Assembly: GCA_024220505.1 (NCBI GenBank)
Contig: JAKZZE010000001.1
Location: 620,001-684,000, forward strand
From: Rhizopus arrhizus
Lineage: Eukaryota; Mucoromycota; Mucoromycetes; Mucorales; Rhizopodaceae
Length of the DNA stretch: 64,000 nt
Reading direction: 5' to 3'
Shown here: positions 1-12,062 of the stretch, piece after piece
Position numbering within the stretch: position 1 is the stretch's first letter
Layout: every line of letters begins with the position of its first letter
The notes under the pieces: generated by a model
The model's database searches: none
What the model was told of the DNA's origin: nothing
Seen by the model: the letters and a program-made list of their open reading frames with translations, nothing else
Made by a program: the position numbers and the translations under genes

Positions 1-351
1 CCACAGATAATAAGTAAAGAGTAATGAAAATTATTAATTGAATCTATTGAAAAAGCTTGTAGTGTTCAAATAACCTGTCAATAGCATTGATTGCTTATGT
101 CTGTTACAAATGATTCATATACAAACATAACTTGCCTTTTTCAACATTTCATTTTACTTTATATTTAAGCAATTATGTGAATTAATCAGAAAAAAGTTTA
201 AAAGGGACAGATGTCCAAAATATTCAAAATTTTAGATGCCTTTTTGCCGACAAAAAAAAAAAAAATTGAATGTTGATCTAGTAATACTCAGCTTCCAGAG
301 CCAATATAATAGCTGAAAAGAAATGGAGGTGAGGATCAAATAGCAATCAAT
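1..351. other. Intergenic left edge
   Basis: No convincing coding exon is visible. The stretch is A+T rich and holds an A run near 252-265. It is probably the 3' flank of the cystatin-like gene that ends at 352 on the minus strand. Confidence 0.5.
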
Positions 352-941
352 TTAATCAATAAAATAAGTTAAAGGTTCTTCAAGTGGCCAAATGGCTGTT
401 CCATCAGTCTTGATAGAGTAAAAATCAATTCTTCCATCATGATATTTGTGACATCTTGTATGTTTTCATTAGAAACTTATTTATACACACACACACACAT
501 GTATATCTTTATACCTGACATGAATGTACTTTCCTTCCCCAAGATGAATTTTACCAAAATAGTTGAAGCCGTAAGAAACTTCTTCAACAGCATACTCAAC
601 CAAGACATAGCGTTCGATACGTCTCAAGTCATCCATTTCGTGTAAACCGTGAACATTGTCCAAATGGTTGAGCTAGAATACATGTGTTCATAACAAAATA
701 GTTGGCCCTATCTCATTTTTACCTCGTGAAGCTAGTAACAATATATGTCAGCGAGAAAATTTGGACTTTATTCCATTGTATCTTACCTTTTCGATAACTT
801 GATCTTTTATTTCATGGAAAACCTATTTTTAAAACAAGTCTTTATAAACTTTCTTTTACGTACAAAATGGTAACATACAGCCTTTGCCTCATCATCAGCG
901 GGACGTACAGGTCCCATATCGTTATGATTTACGTCAGACAT
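352..941 (-). CDS. Stefin/cystatin-like cysteine protease inhibitor
   Basis: Four exons can be joined on the minus strand: 941-879, 822-787, 672-515 and 454-352, with GT-AG introns. They give an in-frame product of about 119 residues, close to the usual stefin length of about 100. The N-terminal part carries a GPVRPAD segment followed by a helix-like stretch, as in stefins. The central part reads EVSYGFNYFGKIHLGEGKYI, which lines up with the cystatin QVVAG-NYF-K-KYIH region, although the QVVAG motif itself is degenerate. There is no signal peptide, so a cytosolic stefin-type inhibitor of papain-like proteases is the likely role. The weak QVVAG motif leaves the inhibitory activity open. The third intron holds a CA microsatellite. 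The gene is divergent from eIF3h, about 720 bp away. The assignment is by fold-level resemblance only. Confidence 0.7.
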
Positions 942-1661
942 ATTCTTTTAGTGTGTTTAAAAAAAAAGAAAAAAAGAAAGAAGAGAATGAAATTAAAGAG
1001 AATATTTTTTTCATTCATGTCGTGTCACCTTCCTGTTTAATCTAGAAGCATCGTTTTAACATTAAACATCTCTTCTTTTTTTGTTCAAGCTCTACAAGCG
1101 ATATGTACGTAATCCTCATTTCAGCTTACTTTTTGCAAATTATAGAGACGCCCTTGGTTTTACAATAAAAAAAAAAAAAAAACATGAAACAGCTATGTGC
1201 CTTAATTTGTAATCAACACTTTATGTTTATGTTGATCAGTGGTTGGTAAAACACTAGATCCGCTTGAGTTCATTAACTTAAAGAATAAAAGCTATTTTCA
1301 AATACTTAATCATACTGAATAAAAGTTATTGATAATAGTATGAGAAACTACATATTTGTTTCTTGCCTTTTTATTTCATAGAATGAAGTCTTGACATGGT
1401 TTCAATAATACCTTTGTTTAAACAGTTAATCTATATTAAGCATCCTGTTCGTTCATTATATGGTACTTATGAAGCTATCAATAACTTAGAGCCTCTTTAT
1501 TTACTCTTCTTTTATTACATGATCTGCTCTCGTTATGCATAGCAGTGTGAGATGTTTTAAATGTCCGCATGCAGCTGTAAACAAGTCACGGCGCAGAAAA
1601 AAAATTCAGAAGAAGCCTCTCAGCCTTTAATTTTTTTTTTTTTTTTTTTCTTCAAGAGATA
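942..1661. promoter_or_regulatory. Divergent intergenic region between cystatin-like gene and eIF3h
   Basis: About 720 bp separate two divergent start codons, so both promoters must lie here. The stretch is A+T rich, with an A run near 1167-1183 and a T run of about 19 at 1631-1649 just before the eIF3h ATG. No gene is seen inside it. Confidence 0.5.
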
Positions 1662-2937
1662 ATGGCCAACATTGATACCGAGCCACTTCGTACCGTTCAA
1701 TTAGACGGTTTGGTAAACTTACAGCAAACTGATTATAGAGAGTTAATAGACGATTTATATTTTATTTTTTCGGATTGATAGGTCGTTTTGAAGATCATCA
1801 AGCACTGTCGAGAATCTTATCCTAATGATGTTACTGGTCAACTTCTCGGTTTAGACGACAAAAGTGTTTTAGAAGTTACCAATTGTTTTCCTTTCCCTTC
1901 CGATGGTGATGAAGATACTAGCGGTAAAAAAAAATAAGATGGATTCTTTTTTGTTATTTGACAGCTAACAAAACTGAATAGCACAATATCAACTTGACAT
2001 GATGCGTTGTCTTCGTGCAGTCAATGTTGATAATAATACTGTAGGCTGGTATCGCTCTGCTCATTTGGGTAACTTTGTTGACCTTAGTTTGATTGAAACT
2101 CAATACAGTTATCAAAACTCTCTCAGTGCTCAATCAGTTGTTCTTATCCATGATGTTTCAAAGAGTGCAGCCCAAGGCAACTTGAGTATTAGAGCTTTTC
2201 GATTGACAGATGCCTTTATGAAGGCATATGAAACAAAGAAATTCACAACTGAAAGGTAATTGAAAAAGAGAGAGATTTAGTTTAGAGACTAACAAATTTG
2301 AATAGTCTTGCTCAAGCCAAATTGTCTTTTTCAAACATTTTTGAAGAATTGCCCGTCCAAATTCACAATTCTTACTACGTTACCATGATGCTTCACAATA
2401 TCGAAATGCCTAAGTTAAATGCTGACCGTCTTGGTTATTTGTCTACCTTTACTTCTACAAAGAAGACTCAAATTGAATTGGAAGAAGCCAGACCCTTGGC
2501 GCCTAATTTTGATGTCCTTGATTTAGAATTGGATCCTTTTATGCAAAAGAATTTACAATATTTATTGGATTGTACTGAACTTCAACAACAAGAACAATAT
2601 AGCCATCAATATTGGAAGAAGGCTGTTGCTCGTGAACAAGCCAAGATGCAATCATGGTTAACTGCGAGAGTAAGGATTTTTTATGTAGTGAAAGAAAGGG
2701 GAGAAAAGATTACTGACTTGTATACAATAGAAACAAGAAAATGCTGAACGTGCAGAAAAGGGACAAGAACCTTTACCTGAGGATGAAGTCAACACATTGT
2801 TTAAACTTCCTCCTGAACCCAGTCGCTTGGATTCTATGATATTAAATGCACAAATGCATAACTTTACAAAGCAACTTAATCAATTTGCTGGACCTAGTCT
2901 TACTAGATTGTATAGTATTCAAGAATTACAGAAATAA
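1662..2937 (+). CDS. EIF3H: Eukaryotic translation initiation factor 3 subunit h
   Basis: Five exons assemble cleanly: 1662-1712, 1782-1923, 1982-2255, 2306-2669 and 2731-2937. The N-terminal half is an MPN domain. It starts with the [20 protein letters not shown] stretch and continues through [11 protein letters not shown] to [20 protein letters not shown]. That order is typical of eIF3h, where the catalytic JAMM residues of active MPN+ enzymes are absent. The C-terminal half is helical and ends in [12 protein letters not shown]. The product acts in the eIF3 complex during cytoplasmic translation initiation. The introns have CTAAC-like branch points (for example gctaac and actaac before the third and fourth exons). 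A T run sits immediately upstream of the start codon. Confidence 0.93.
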
Positions 2938-3141
2938 ATTTTGCACAGACAAGTTGAGCAAATCAAAAATGTATTATGACAAATAGTTGTGTTTATAATA
3001 AGTAAGGGTGTTCTCTTTTGGTGATATGGGAGGACAGTTTCAAGTTTTGTTAATGTATGTGCTACTCTGACCTAACGAATGGTTTACTATAAATAAGAAT
3101 TGTACACACTACACTTTTTTCTTTTTTCCTTGTTTATAAAA

Positions 3142-3602
3142 ATGGATATTTTAAATCTATTAAACCATCCTCAACAAACAAAAGAAAAACGACATCAATG
3201 CGTCATGTTTGGATGTAGTAAACAATTCTCAAGGAGATCTGATCTGTCGCGTCACCTCAAAATACACACAGGAGAAAAACCGTTTATGTGTTGTTGGCCA
3301 AGTTGTACCAAAAAGTTCATTCAGCGGTCTGCTTTAACTGTACACTCAAGAACACATACAGGAGAACGACCTCATACTTGTGAGATACCTTCATGTAGAA
3401 AATCATTTAGCGATGTAAGCATAAATAATAATGTAAAAAAGGAAACTAAAGAGTGTCGTAGTCTTCTTCTCTTGCTAGACATAGAAGAACACATACAGGT
3501 AAAAGGCCATATGTTTGCGATTGTGGTAAATCCTTTACACGCAAGACTACATTATCCAGACATCAAAAATCAAACCATTACGGCTTAAAAGAGCAAAAAT
3601 AG
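3142..3602 (+). CDS. C2H2 zinc-finger protein (four fingers)
   Basis: Two exons, 3142-3414 and 3462-3602, join through a GT-AG intron to give about 137 residues. Fingers 1 to 3 each show two Cys and two His with TGEKP/TGERP-type linkers ([30 protein letters not shown]). The third finger is split by the intron. The fourth begins YVCDCGKSF and ends HQKSNH. This is the pattern of a nuclear DNA-binding transcription factor or of a finger-only regulator. The start was chosen at MDIL (3142) because the ATG upstream at 3100 only adds a hydrophobic run. Directly after the stop, another frame stays open through a long serine run (see the findings), so the true C-terminus is uncertain. The specific family is not recognised. 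Confidence 0.82.
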
Positions 3603-4098
3603 CAAAGCTATATATAATTTGCTTAGCGTAGATGCAAATATGTCTGTAAAGGCTACATTTTTACTATCATCATCATCATCATCATCATCATCATCTGATA
3701 GTCACTCTACTAATAGTTCTTCACTTTACAATTTACAGACTTCCACTAAGCACCATTGACATATTTCTCTCTTTTTTTTAAGTCGTTTTAAATAATAAAT
3801 ACAATAGATTAATATTACATATATGAAACATTAACTTTTTAAGGTAAAAGCGAAGGCGAGTAAAAAAGGGAAGCAAGGGTAAATCATGCTTTTGATTAGT
3901 AACTTCAAGCCTGAGACTTTCGGAATATACAAAAAAGGAATCTCTGTAAGATCTGACAGTCTATCATTATTGTCTGTGAGCTACATTATAGATTATTAGT
4001 GTTTGTAACAAATAAGATTATTAATATACAAGTATCAGAGTAGTATTAATCTTATGAATCTATTTGTTCAACAAAGCAAACTCATGTCTTGCACAAGT

Positions 4099-4133
<35 letters not shown>

Positions 4134-4258
4134 AAACATGATTCATCTTATTTTTAATTAAACTATACATTGTAGTGTAAGCCCTGTACGCACAGACAAA
4201 AAGCGAATGAATCAAACAATATTAAAATTAAGTCATACATGAATTTTGGTCTTTATTA
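3603..4258. other. Intergenic, with TCA microsatellite and T31 tract
   Basis: It holds an (ATC)n run at about 3666-3694, part of an open stretch that could encode serine, and a T run of 31 at 4102-4132. No gene is called. The C2H2 gene and TAF1 converge here. Confidence 0.5.
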
Positions 4259-4458
4259 TTAAAGACCTTTGATTTCCTTTATGTTAGGTGAGGTTTGTGA
4301 TGAAGATGATGTGTCGGTAGGTAAGGTGGTAGGTAATTCTGTTAGGTTGTGGAGAGGGTCATTCATTAAATAAAACTTGGGACAATTCTTGTTCGTTTTC
4401 ATATGACCAAGTTGACCACAATTACCACATCGACGCTAATCAAAGAAAGAGTTAGATT

Positions 4459-4503
<45 letters not shown>

Positions 4504-7500
4504 ATTGCCCCTTCACGCTTTCCTCTAATTAAACCAAGGACAGGATTTTCAGCTAAAGCTGCTTGTTTTGTCAATTGACGTTGTCGCCTTCTCTCAGCAT
4601 TGCGCTTCAACTTGGCTAATTGGTCTTGAATACGCTTCTTCATACGTGCATTTTTTTCTACATCATCTGTAGGCTCAAGTGCTTCGGCACTAATCATCAA
4701 GTTAGCATAATTACACGCAAAAAAAAAAAAAAAAAAAGTATTTACCTTGTGGCTTCCTCTTCAATCATTTGTCTTTGTCGTAAGTATGATTTAATCACTA
4801 CAGGATCACGCACAACTTCTTGTTGCCAAGACTTTTCACCGTTCTTTTGAGTGATAAGTCTTCGAATGATCAAGTATTTGTTTTGGTTATTGACGTGATA
4901 GTTAGAACTTAAACTACCAGTAACAGAGACATCATCATCATAATCATCAATTTCAGGAGTACCTCTTTCAAATCTGTTGCGGTGATAAGATGGTGTTGAA
5001 GGACCACTACGATGCCAATCGTACTCGGACTATGCAAAACGGAAATATATAAGAACAAGTTTTACTAAAGTATTTAAATTCTGTAAAACTTACAGCTGAA
5101 GGACTGTCAACTTGATCTGTGTCCCTTTCTTCTTCTTCATTCTCAGAAAGCTCAGGCTCGATTGGATTACTTAATGAATCTAATTGTGCCTTCCAAATAC
5201 GAGCAATTTCCTCTCTATAGACTTGCTGCTGTTCAGCAACATTGTATCTATGGGCACTCTTTGGTCTAGCTTTAATTTGGGCTGATGATAACAAAAGTAA
5301 GTACAAATCCTGCTTTGCTACTTTTTTATTTCCTTACCTAATTTTTCTTCTGCTGATTCACCAGCACGCAAAAAGATATCTTTCATCGACACACGAATAA
5401 AACTAAAACCTTCGCCTCGTCCTGTCGGATCACCTGCACCATAGAGCTTCAACATTGCTTTGCCTTGTGAAGCATTAATAAAGTTTCTGGTTGAAAACCA
5501 AGGCGCTAACTGCTGCTCGACTTCCAAGTTCGACTCTCCTTCATTACTTTCATCTTCGTCATTCACATCACCATAACCAAGGTCCTGTAAATGACGCTCG
5601 CCCACCAGCATACTTTCATACAAACAAATCATTTCTGGTGTCACCATCTTACGAAGTTCTTCTTCATCAGGAGGGTCAGCACCTCCACGTGTCTTCCAGT
5701 ATCCACCGCCTCCACCTTTATGTCTTCTGTGAAACTCCAAGAATTCTTTAAGTCTTTGTCTAAGCTGGATATCAGAATACTCTGGGAACTTCTGCGCTAG
5801 TCTTCCCATTTTGAGTTTATAAGCAGGGTTTCGCTTGATCAGACGGTAGGCAACCACTTGCAATCGATTTTTTATTATCGTCGTCACCTTTCGTGAATGT
5901 GGACCGGGCACCTCCTGTACAGGATAAGACTGACCAATGGTAAATATAGCAGGAATTTCACGTAAATAGTATTTTGTTTGGCCCTTGTAGGTACTTTTTA
6001 TTAACAAAAAGTCCGTATGCTTCAATTCATGTCGAAACAATGGTGCACGAATAAGGTTGTTGTAGTATACTGAAATCGTCTGTCCGGGCTCAACATTGCC
6101 AAAGTTCATAAATGGTGAAGTATCACCAATGTCAAGCACAAATGGTTCGCCGATATCAACATTGGGCACAAACTCGTCTTTAGGCTCAGTTTTACGATAA
6201 TAATTGACTATTAAGGTACCCATTCCCATATTTGATATGATAGGGGGATTTTCCTCAGAATACTCCATCAAAACAAACGGTGAGTTGTCTTTTAAAGTTA
6301 GGTCTTTGGTGCTTCGAATGGCTTCAATATGTCCCTTCTTTTTATCCTTCTTCTTCTTTTTGCTGGCTTTTACTCTAGAAAAGTGTATATCTGTATTCGC
6401 CGGTAACTGAATAAGTGGTCTATGAAATGATCTTAACTCTGCTTTTGAAAGCTTTGATTTATACAATGCTGGATGCAATCTTAATGCAGGCAAAGCATGT
6501 TGTACAACCAATTGGCCAAACGTTTGTCGAACACGGACAAGCCTTCCTGCCAAGTGTGTTTCATAATGTTTGTCATTTGATAAGTTGAAGCGATTCAAAG
6601 GTAGTTTGTCGTGTGGTTCAGTTTCAGTGTGATATATTTGAATCTTTGGTAGAGGTTTTGGTATAGGTTTTCTTCCCTTCTTAACATGCTTTGGTTGAAT
6701 TAATAATTCCTTAGTGGCTTCAACCTCTTTGACGTCAAATAGCATATTTGGATCATTCAGGTCCAATGATATTTTCATTGTCTCTGTTTGTGGTTTTTCT
6801 TTATCCCAAATGATAGCCTGTAACCAGTCACCATCCTCTAACTGCATATTCAAATGTTTATTCACAACAGTTGCTTGCTCTTCTTCAGTATCTCTATATA
6901 TAACATTTTGTTTATTATCGGCGAGGTATCATTTCATGCATAATTTAATCTTACAGCATTTCATAATCTTCCTTATCCCAAATAATATCATCTTCCCACT
7001 TCTCAAGCATGATGGAATGAAATGTTTTATTATCATCCAAAATTTCTGCTGGGAGTTCAGTAGCATAAGGCTATTACAATAAGATAAGAAATACAATCAC
7101 ATTTTGTTATGAATCCTTTTTTTTACCCTATCAGGTAAATCTTCCAAATAATCGTCGTAATCACTTTCATTACCACTACTACTAGTGCTTCTGATATCTT
7201 CATCTAATGCCTCAATCTTTCTACGTTTGATTGGTTGTTTTGCTTGTTCAAGTCGCAGACGATCCCATTTACTTGTTTTCATAAAAAGTATGCGATCATC
7301 GCGTTCAATTTCATATTCATAACTATCATCATACTGAGCTACAATAATCATCCAGATTAATAAAACTATTATAAAAATAAGTTGTTTTGTAATTCTACCT
7401 CTTTTATTAGGCAAAAGTTTAGGTGGTCTTTGAATTCGAGTCATGAACAAATCTGAGAACTTTAGAACTTTTCCTTTTTCAAAACCAGGAAACAATTGCT

Positions 7501-8069
7501 GTACATCTACTTCTTGGGTTTTTTCCTTCTTTGACTGACTCATATCCACATTCTTAAAATTACTGAGAAACGTAGCTGGTTCAATCTCTTGTTTAACTTT
7601 CAATGATTCCTCTTCTTCTTCCTCATCGTCATAGTTATCAGTAACTAAAGAAAGCCGAGACCTAGGCAAGTTTTTCTGAACCACACCCATGCCTCGTCTA
7701 AAATACTTTTCTGAAAACATTGGATCGTCGGGTACAGCTTCGTTAAAATCTGAATAATCAACAGCGTCAGAAGCATGGGCTGTAGGAATAGTAGATCGAC
7801 TAATTGCTTCAATAGCATCCTCCTCATCCTCATCCTCCTCGTCATCAGCTGTTTTGGCCTGCTCCAGACCAAACGTATTGTCGCTAAAAATTTTTGACAT
7901 GACACCAGCATCAACGCTAGACAGTGTCTCTTTTAATTCCTTTAAAAAAAATTAGTGCTTTCCTTTGTGTGAATTTTTTTCTTTTTTTTTCAAATTTTAC
8001 TTCGTCTAAATCACTTTCAAGCCTTCCTTGCTCGTCGACATTACCAAAAAAGTAACCTGCCAAAGACAT
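4259..8069 (-). CDS. TAF1: TFIID subunit 1 (TAF1)
   Basis: About nine exons (8069-8001, 7939-7399, 7338-7127, 7070-6955, 6893-5338, 5281-5094, about 5030-4746, about 4700-4503, 4435-4259) give roughly 1,110 residues. The N-terminus (LAGYFFGNVDEQGRLE, then AVDYSDFNEAVPDD) matches the TBP-binding end of TAF1. KWEDDIIWDKEDYE and DWLQAIIWD precede the large DUF3591 core in the fifth exon. A lysine-rich coiled region with RMKKRIQDQLAKLKRNAERR follows. A CCHC zinc knuckle, CGNCGQLGHMKTNKNC, lies near the end. No bromodomain is visible, as in yeast TAF1. The protein is the scaffold of TFIID at RNA polymerase II promoters. Two introns are dominated by homopolymers: one is GT followed by 40 A, and another has about 18 T. 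The order and completeness of the motifs make the call secure. Confidence 0.95.
4461..4500 (-). repeat. 40-nt homopolymer filling a TAF1 intron
   Basis: The plus strand shows 40 consecutive T. On the coding minus strand this reads as 40 A directly after the GT donor of the last TAF1 intron (4502-4436), which ends in a TCTAACT-like branch point and TTAG. About 60% of the 67-nt intron is one homopolymer. Confidence 0.85.
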
Positions 8070-8416
8070 TGTTACGGAATAAAAAAAAAAAATAAAGATA
8101 CGCGGAAGAGGACTTTTCACAGCAACTTTCATAAGAAGACACGTCACACTTAATCGGCGATAAATTCTGCATAACGATATTCATAGTATTATTTCAACGT
8201 GAGAAATTCTGTGTACTTCATCACTGTTACTGTTATATTCATTAGAATTACATTCTTCTTAAGCTATATATGTATCAACCTTAATTATATAAAGGTAGAT
8301 ATTCTTGATCTTATAATGCTAAATGCTATAAAATTTACTGTGCACAAAAATAATGGCTCTTTATTTAATATACTAAACTCATGTAAAGCCTATGCATGTT
8401 TTTCTCTTTTCATCAA
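8070..8416. other. Short intergenic region between MFS and TAF1 genes
   Basis: This A+T-rich stretch lies between the MFS stop and the TAF1 start, both on the minus strand. It must hold the TAF1 promoter. A small open frame on the plus strand has no recognisable features and is not called. Confidence 0.4.
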
Positions 8417-8526
8417 TTATATTCTTTTCTGATTACGTCCATATATTTGAACTATGGGTATACATGTTAAAAAGAAAACCATAGACATAAGCGCCATAGT
8501 TGTGCTAATTGTTTTTAGTTGGTAAA

Positions 8527-8577
<51 letters not shown>

Positions 8578-10446
8578 TACTAAGACCATCCATCACCTAA
8601 AGAGCTTCTTATTGGAATTGCACATAGGGAAAATATCATGGCAAACAAATTTCTTGTAAAATTGTTGGATGACATAGCTAGATAAATTAAAAAGCAATAT
8701 GGTTGAATAGGTGAAGGCAAAGTGAAGAAATTGTTTACCAGAAGCAGCCATTTGAGGGTGTGCCTCAACCAAGTATGTACCAGCATTTGTAAGAGTATAC
8801 ATAGTCCCACATGCAACTAATTCAATTTATGAGTCTTCTTGACAAATATAAAATAATAAAAGAAAAATACATACGTATGCCAAAACCAACGATAGGAGCA
8901 AACCAAAATAAACGGAAATAGATAAACCAACCATACATTATTGATCCTATTACATAAAAAAAGACGCCGACATAGATAGATTGTAAACGAAACTCTTTAA
9001 CTTCAACTCCATTGTTTTTGGCTATACTCCTTGCATATAGTCTATCTGATGAAAATCCAGATGCTAACGCCCCGACAATGTTACCTACACCACCAGAAAG
9101 ATAACATAAACCAATAGATCCTTCGGAGAATCCATAAACGGAAGCGAAAGTAGCAGGAAGAATAACAACAGCATAATAGTACCAGCCGAAAGCAACACTT
9201 ATCGCCAGACAGGTTAAAGCAACTCCAGGAATTTTAAGTAGCTGCAAACCAGCAAACTAACAAAAAAAAAACACATCAGAGAAGCTTACATGAAAACATT
9301 TATCACTTACAGGATTGAATCGAAGACTTTCCAGACGTCCTTTGAAACCATTTACTTTCTGTTTTTTTCCTGGTCTGTAAAGCGTTTCTTTGACAAAAAT
9401 AAAAGTCAAAATAGTAAGAACACCACCAATGATGGTTTTCAAATAAAAAATCCAACGCCATCCCAAGTACTGAGCGGTATATCCTCCAATAACGGGGGCT
9501 ATAGAGGGTCCCAATATCATTCTATTATACCATAAGTAAGATGTCCTTTTTTAATAGCATTTATCTTTTCTAATTTTACCCCAATATATATATTCCCATT
9601 GCTTTTCCTCGTTCATGTTTTTCAAACAGATCTGCTACCGTGCCACCACCAATGGCCGGCCCTACACTTCCAAATATACCTTGAATCAATCTAAAAGCAA
9701 AAAACGTGCCTAGTTTTTCAGCAATACCACATATTGCTGAACTAATTGTAAAAAGTATCATACAAATGATATAAACCCATCTAATCGTATAAAATTCCTG
9801 AAGTAAGTATTGTTATAATCATATCCGATTTTCTTTTTTCTAAAAACCTTCTTCCGACTCGTTCGCTAAGCGGTGCCAAAAAAAGAGGCTAGTGATATAA
9901 AAAAAGATGAGTACATTTGGTATATATGAAAGTATGATATATAAAAACTTACAGTAATAGCATTCATTACGATATAAAGTGAAACTGTTGCATTAATCAC
10001 CTATTTATGAATAAAAATCAATAATTGTCTTGTTCCATGAGAAATTGATCTTACTGTTGCATTTGTATCAAAATAAATTGTAATTTCATGTAAAGCTGGT
10101 ATCTTGACAAAAAAAAAAAAAAAAATAGGAAAGTTAAAAAAAACTGCATGTATTAAATTGTAAAAGTATGTTTACATAAATAGCAGATGAAAAGTAGCTC
10201 ACAACAGATATTAAAAACACGATAGCAAATTCACTATATTTTCTTTTTTTTGGCCAATTCTTGTTTTAACAAAGGAAATGTTAGAAGGAATAGTTTAAGC
10301 CTATTTTTTTTATGTACCAGCGGATTCTCTGGATCATCTTTATAATTGTATATTAACTCATCACAAATAGGCTCTTTATGGCTCCCTACAAATCCACTTT
10401 CTACTGAAGTTGAACCATTATCGCTAGTTTTGTTAGAATCGCCCAT
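8417..10446 (-). CDS. MFS multidrug/polyamine-type exporter (DHA1-like, 12 TM)
   Basis: Eleven short exons join into about 468 residues. The N-terminal 60 residues are hydrophilic and cytosolic. WPKKRKYSEFAIVFLISVVS leads into TM1. The TM2-TM3 loop carries motif A as APLSERVGRR. TM5 carries the antiporter motif as GPSIAPVIGGY, followed by GWRWIFYLKTIIGG. A central loop (KETLYRPGKKQK) separates the two halves. TM12 and the end come from the last exon (TTMALMSMVFFLTCIPIVQ), which is reached only by splicing out a 76-nt intron (8580-8505) that includes a 46-nt homopolymer. This is the usual layout of fungal drug:H+ antiporters of the plasma membrane. The substrate cannot be read from sequence. 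The start at 10446 is the first ATG of the exon. Confidence 0.88.
8530..8575 (-). repeat. 46-nt homopolymer inside the last MFS intron
   Basis: The plus strand has 46 A in a row. On the coding strand this is 46 T just after the donor GTAAG. The exon on the far side continues the reading frame into a plausible twelfth membrane helix, so the tract appears to be intronic. Confidence 0.85.
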
Positions 10447-12062
10447 TTTTCTCCCTGAAGGTTTATGTATATGTTTTCGAGACAGACGATATAAATAAAG
10501 AAGTTTTGTCCTGAAAAAAAAAAAAAAAAGAAAGCCGTTTTATTTCGTTTAAAAGATCAAAAACGTGCTCGGATTTAAATTACTCAACTGTATATCTGTA
10601 CATCTTACATATGTTTATTCTTTGCATTATGGTGCGATCTTTATATTCTACAACTACTTGTGGATAATGAACAAAGATGTAACGAAAGGAAAATTTCAAA
10701 ACCATCACCAACTAGAGTTATTTATGAAACTATTCTATCATTAACAGCATAGATGTGTCTGGATGGACATGATTTTATCATTGATATGCAATAAAGTTTT
10801 TTTTTTTTATATACACAATGATTTTCTTTATTTGTATTGTATTCTTAACATCATAAAGAAGCATTTGGCATTAAATATCAAAGAATAGCCGGATAGTTTT
10901 CCAAGACTTACTATGCTTTTTAACTCGCAAAAGATTTTCAATACCATTTGGGCTTGAAGCATAAAATGAATAATAAAGCAAGCAATGTCAAACATATGTT
11001 CAACTTATTGACTGTTAGAAAGCACATTGCAGATTTCTACAAAGCAGTCATCATTATTTAAGGTAAGCGAGTACATGAAGATCGTTAAAGAGAAGAAATT
11101 GACTTTTTTTTTTTCTCTCTGATATTATTAATATGAATAAAAGCCGGGTTTTCTGTGTAAAAGTGTAGTCAGCTGTAAGTAAACAAAAGGAAGCATTGTA
11201 CACATCCCGCCGAATTTGCTATCCTGCATAAAGATGCAAATCTGTAAGGGATCTTTGCGAATATTCATTTAGGAATTGTTTTTAATTTATACTATTTTAA
11301 ATGAAAAAAATGCGGATTAAAGAGTATGTAACATATCACTTGTTAAACTAAAGACGGCAAAAATTGAGATAGGAGCGTTCTGTAATTTATTAGAAAGGTT
11401 TATCAAGTAATTAAAATTCAGTTTACAAACTGAATTAAAAAGGTTCTGTCGATTCTAGTAAAAGATTCTGTCGATTCTAGCAAAAGATTCCAGTATAACT
11501 TTCTGTATAACAGCACATCTGCTACATTTACAATGCTTTCAAAATGCATTTGATGTATGGTTTGCATTGTTTTGTAAATATTTCTATGCAACAAAGTCAA
11601 GTATTATGATCATCAATAATACACTAAAGTAATGCATGTGAACAATTTCAAGTAAAGTGTTAAAGGCTGATGGCAGCAAATTGATTTTTTTTTATTAAAA
11701 AAAATAATGGCTACAGAATAACTATAAAGTCTACGTGGTGTATTTTATGCAAGAATAAATCTTGATTTGTTTTATAACAATGTGCCCCTCCCTTCTTTTT
11801 TTGTATTCAAACTACCGTGAGATAAGTGAAATGATTATTTGTATAACGTTATACAGCACATGCAATCTTCTTTAGTACTTGATATCTAAAGTAGATATCA
11901 CACAGTTTGATATAATAATGAGCAAAAAGTGTCTGTTATAAACATAGATTTCTCGTGCAAGAGGTGTTTGATTTATTTGTTCCTCATTCGCACGGTAACA
12001 AGAATAATAAAAATTATATACATATTTGATAAAAAAAAAAAAAGGTATACTCGAACAATAAA
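10447..12062. other. Intergenic, 1.6 kb
   Basis: No supported gene was found. It includes a short direct repeat at about 11442-11485, where a 22-bp unit with TCTGTCGATTCTAG occurs twice. It contains the promoter of the MFS gene and the 3' flank of the kinase gene. Confidence 0.4.

Noticed and set aside
3666..3694. (ATC)n run as a CRISPR-like or satellite repeat
   Set aside because: It is a simple trinucleotide microsatellite without spacers.
5491..5800. Open frames on the plus strand within TAF1
   Set aside because: They are antisense shadows of the DUF3591 exon.
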